Source: Betaproteobacteria bacterium (GTDB taxonomy: Bacteria; Pseudomonadota; Gammaproteobacteria; Burkholderiales; SG8-39). From it: a DNA stretch of 12,698 bases. Of the stretch, positions 12,430 through 12,698 are shown piece by piece (the first letter of the stretch is position 1; each line of letters opens with the position of its first letter). The DNA is taken from assembly GCA_019237595.1 (NCBI GenBank), contig JAFAGU010000035.1:1-12698 (forward strand), in the 5' to 3' direction. A program made the translations under genes and the position numbers. The notes beneath the pieces were generated by a model. The model saw only the letters and a list, made by a program, of their open reading frames with translations, was not told where the DNA came from and did no database searches.

Positions 12430-12698
12430 GCAGTCACCAGGCTGGCGGCGCCGAGCGCCCGGACTTCGGCCGCAAGCGCATCGGGGGCGACGATCGGGAC
12501 CCAGTGTCCGACGCCTGGCAGGATCTTGACGGGCGCGGAGAAGAACCGGCCGGCAAGCTCGCGCGAGAGGTACGGATCGTCGTCGCCCCAGAGCACGCGG
12601 CACGGGACGCTTTCCACGAGCCTGCGGCGCATCGCCTCAAAGCCGGCAAAGAAATTGGTAGGCACGCACTTTCGGAACTGGCGGAGCGCCGTGCGCTT
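12426..12698 (-). CDS. Alpha/beta hydrolase, C-terminal part (cut by window edge)
   Basis: Ninety codons of an open frame that enters from the right edge and ends in TAG at 12428-12426. The visible part is the C-terminal end of an alpha/beta-hydrolase. CRVLWGDDDPYLS carries the catalytic Asp position after strand 6, and KILPGVGHWVP carries the catalytic His, followed by the last helix. The frame is open without a stop to 12698, so the GTG at 12665 is internal rather than the true start. The N-terminal half with the nucleophile lies outside. Family members include haloalkane dehalogenases, epoxide hydrolases and esterases, and the visible part cannot separate them. It overlaps the amidohydrolase stop by 4 nt in convergent orientation. 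Confidence 0.9.
   Translation of the reverse strand, partial: KRTALRQFRKCVPTNFFAGFEAMRRRLVESVPCRVLWGDDDPYLSRELAGRFFSAPVKILPGVGHWVPIVAPDALAAEVRALGAASLVTA

Overview
The window is a gene-dense, GC-rich stretch of bacterial chromosome. An orphan Bug/TctC-type solute receptor, a close KgtP-like 2-oxoglutarate permease, and a LemA gene next to a GIDE-domain gene all point to a betaproteobacterium (Burkholderiales or a near relative). This placement is inferred from family content, since no rRNA or other marker is present. I see no tRNA, rRNA, CRISPR array, insertion sequence or phage gene, and base composition looks uniform.

Layout. 1-114: left edge, possibly the first codons of a leftward gene. 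115-1083 (+): membrane protein with an N-terminal zinc ribbon and an HELGH metalloprotease-like motif. 1197-1595 (+): small secreted Ala/Pro/Val-rich protein followed by a strong intrinsic terminator. 1668-3709 (-): two-gene operon of an exported serine hydrolase and a methyltransferase carrying a signal peptide. 3781-4212 (-): GFA/CENP-V zinc protein. 4334-5690 (+): a second small secreted protein, paralogous to the first, then a membrane-anchored SDH/Clp-fold serine protease. 5734-6765 (-): exported HSL-type alpha/beta hydrolase. 6818-7402 (+) and 7399-8343 (-): LemA and GIDE-domain membrane proteins, tail to tail. 8375-9340 (+): Bug receptor. 9347-10684 (-): KgtP-like permease. 10753-12429 (+): D-aminoacylase-type amidohydrolase. 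12426-12698 (-): C-terminal end of an alpha/beta hydrolase cut by the window edge.

How the genes may work together. The right third looks catabolic: a carboxylate receptor, a 2-oxoglutarate/H+ symporter and a deacylase releasing amino acids and carboxylates. The left two thirds is dominated by envelope functions: at least five proteins with signal peptides and four anchored in the membrane. Transcription units alternate direction almost gene by gene, and several convergent pairs abut or share stop-codon bases.

The most novel element is the pair of small secreted proteins (132 and 128 aa). They share the same signal-peptide start, a PG(Q/E)SGPG motif and an identical C-terminal GTSSAGG. Each has a Shine-Dalgarno of 6 or more matching bases, whereas several neighbouring genes have none, and each sits beside a membrane protease or protease-like gene. 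They are a candidate undescribed secreted-protein family; a link to the adjacent proteases is only a hypothesis.
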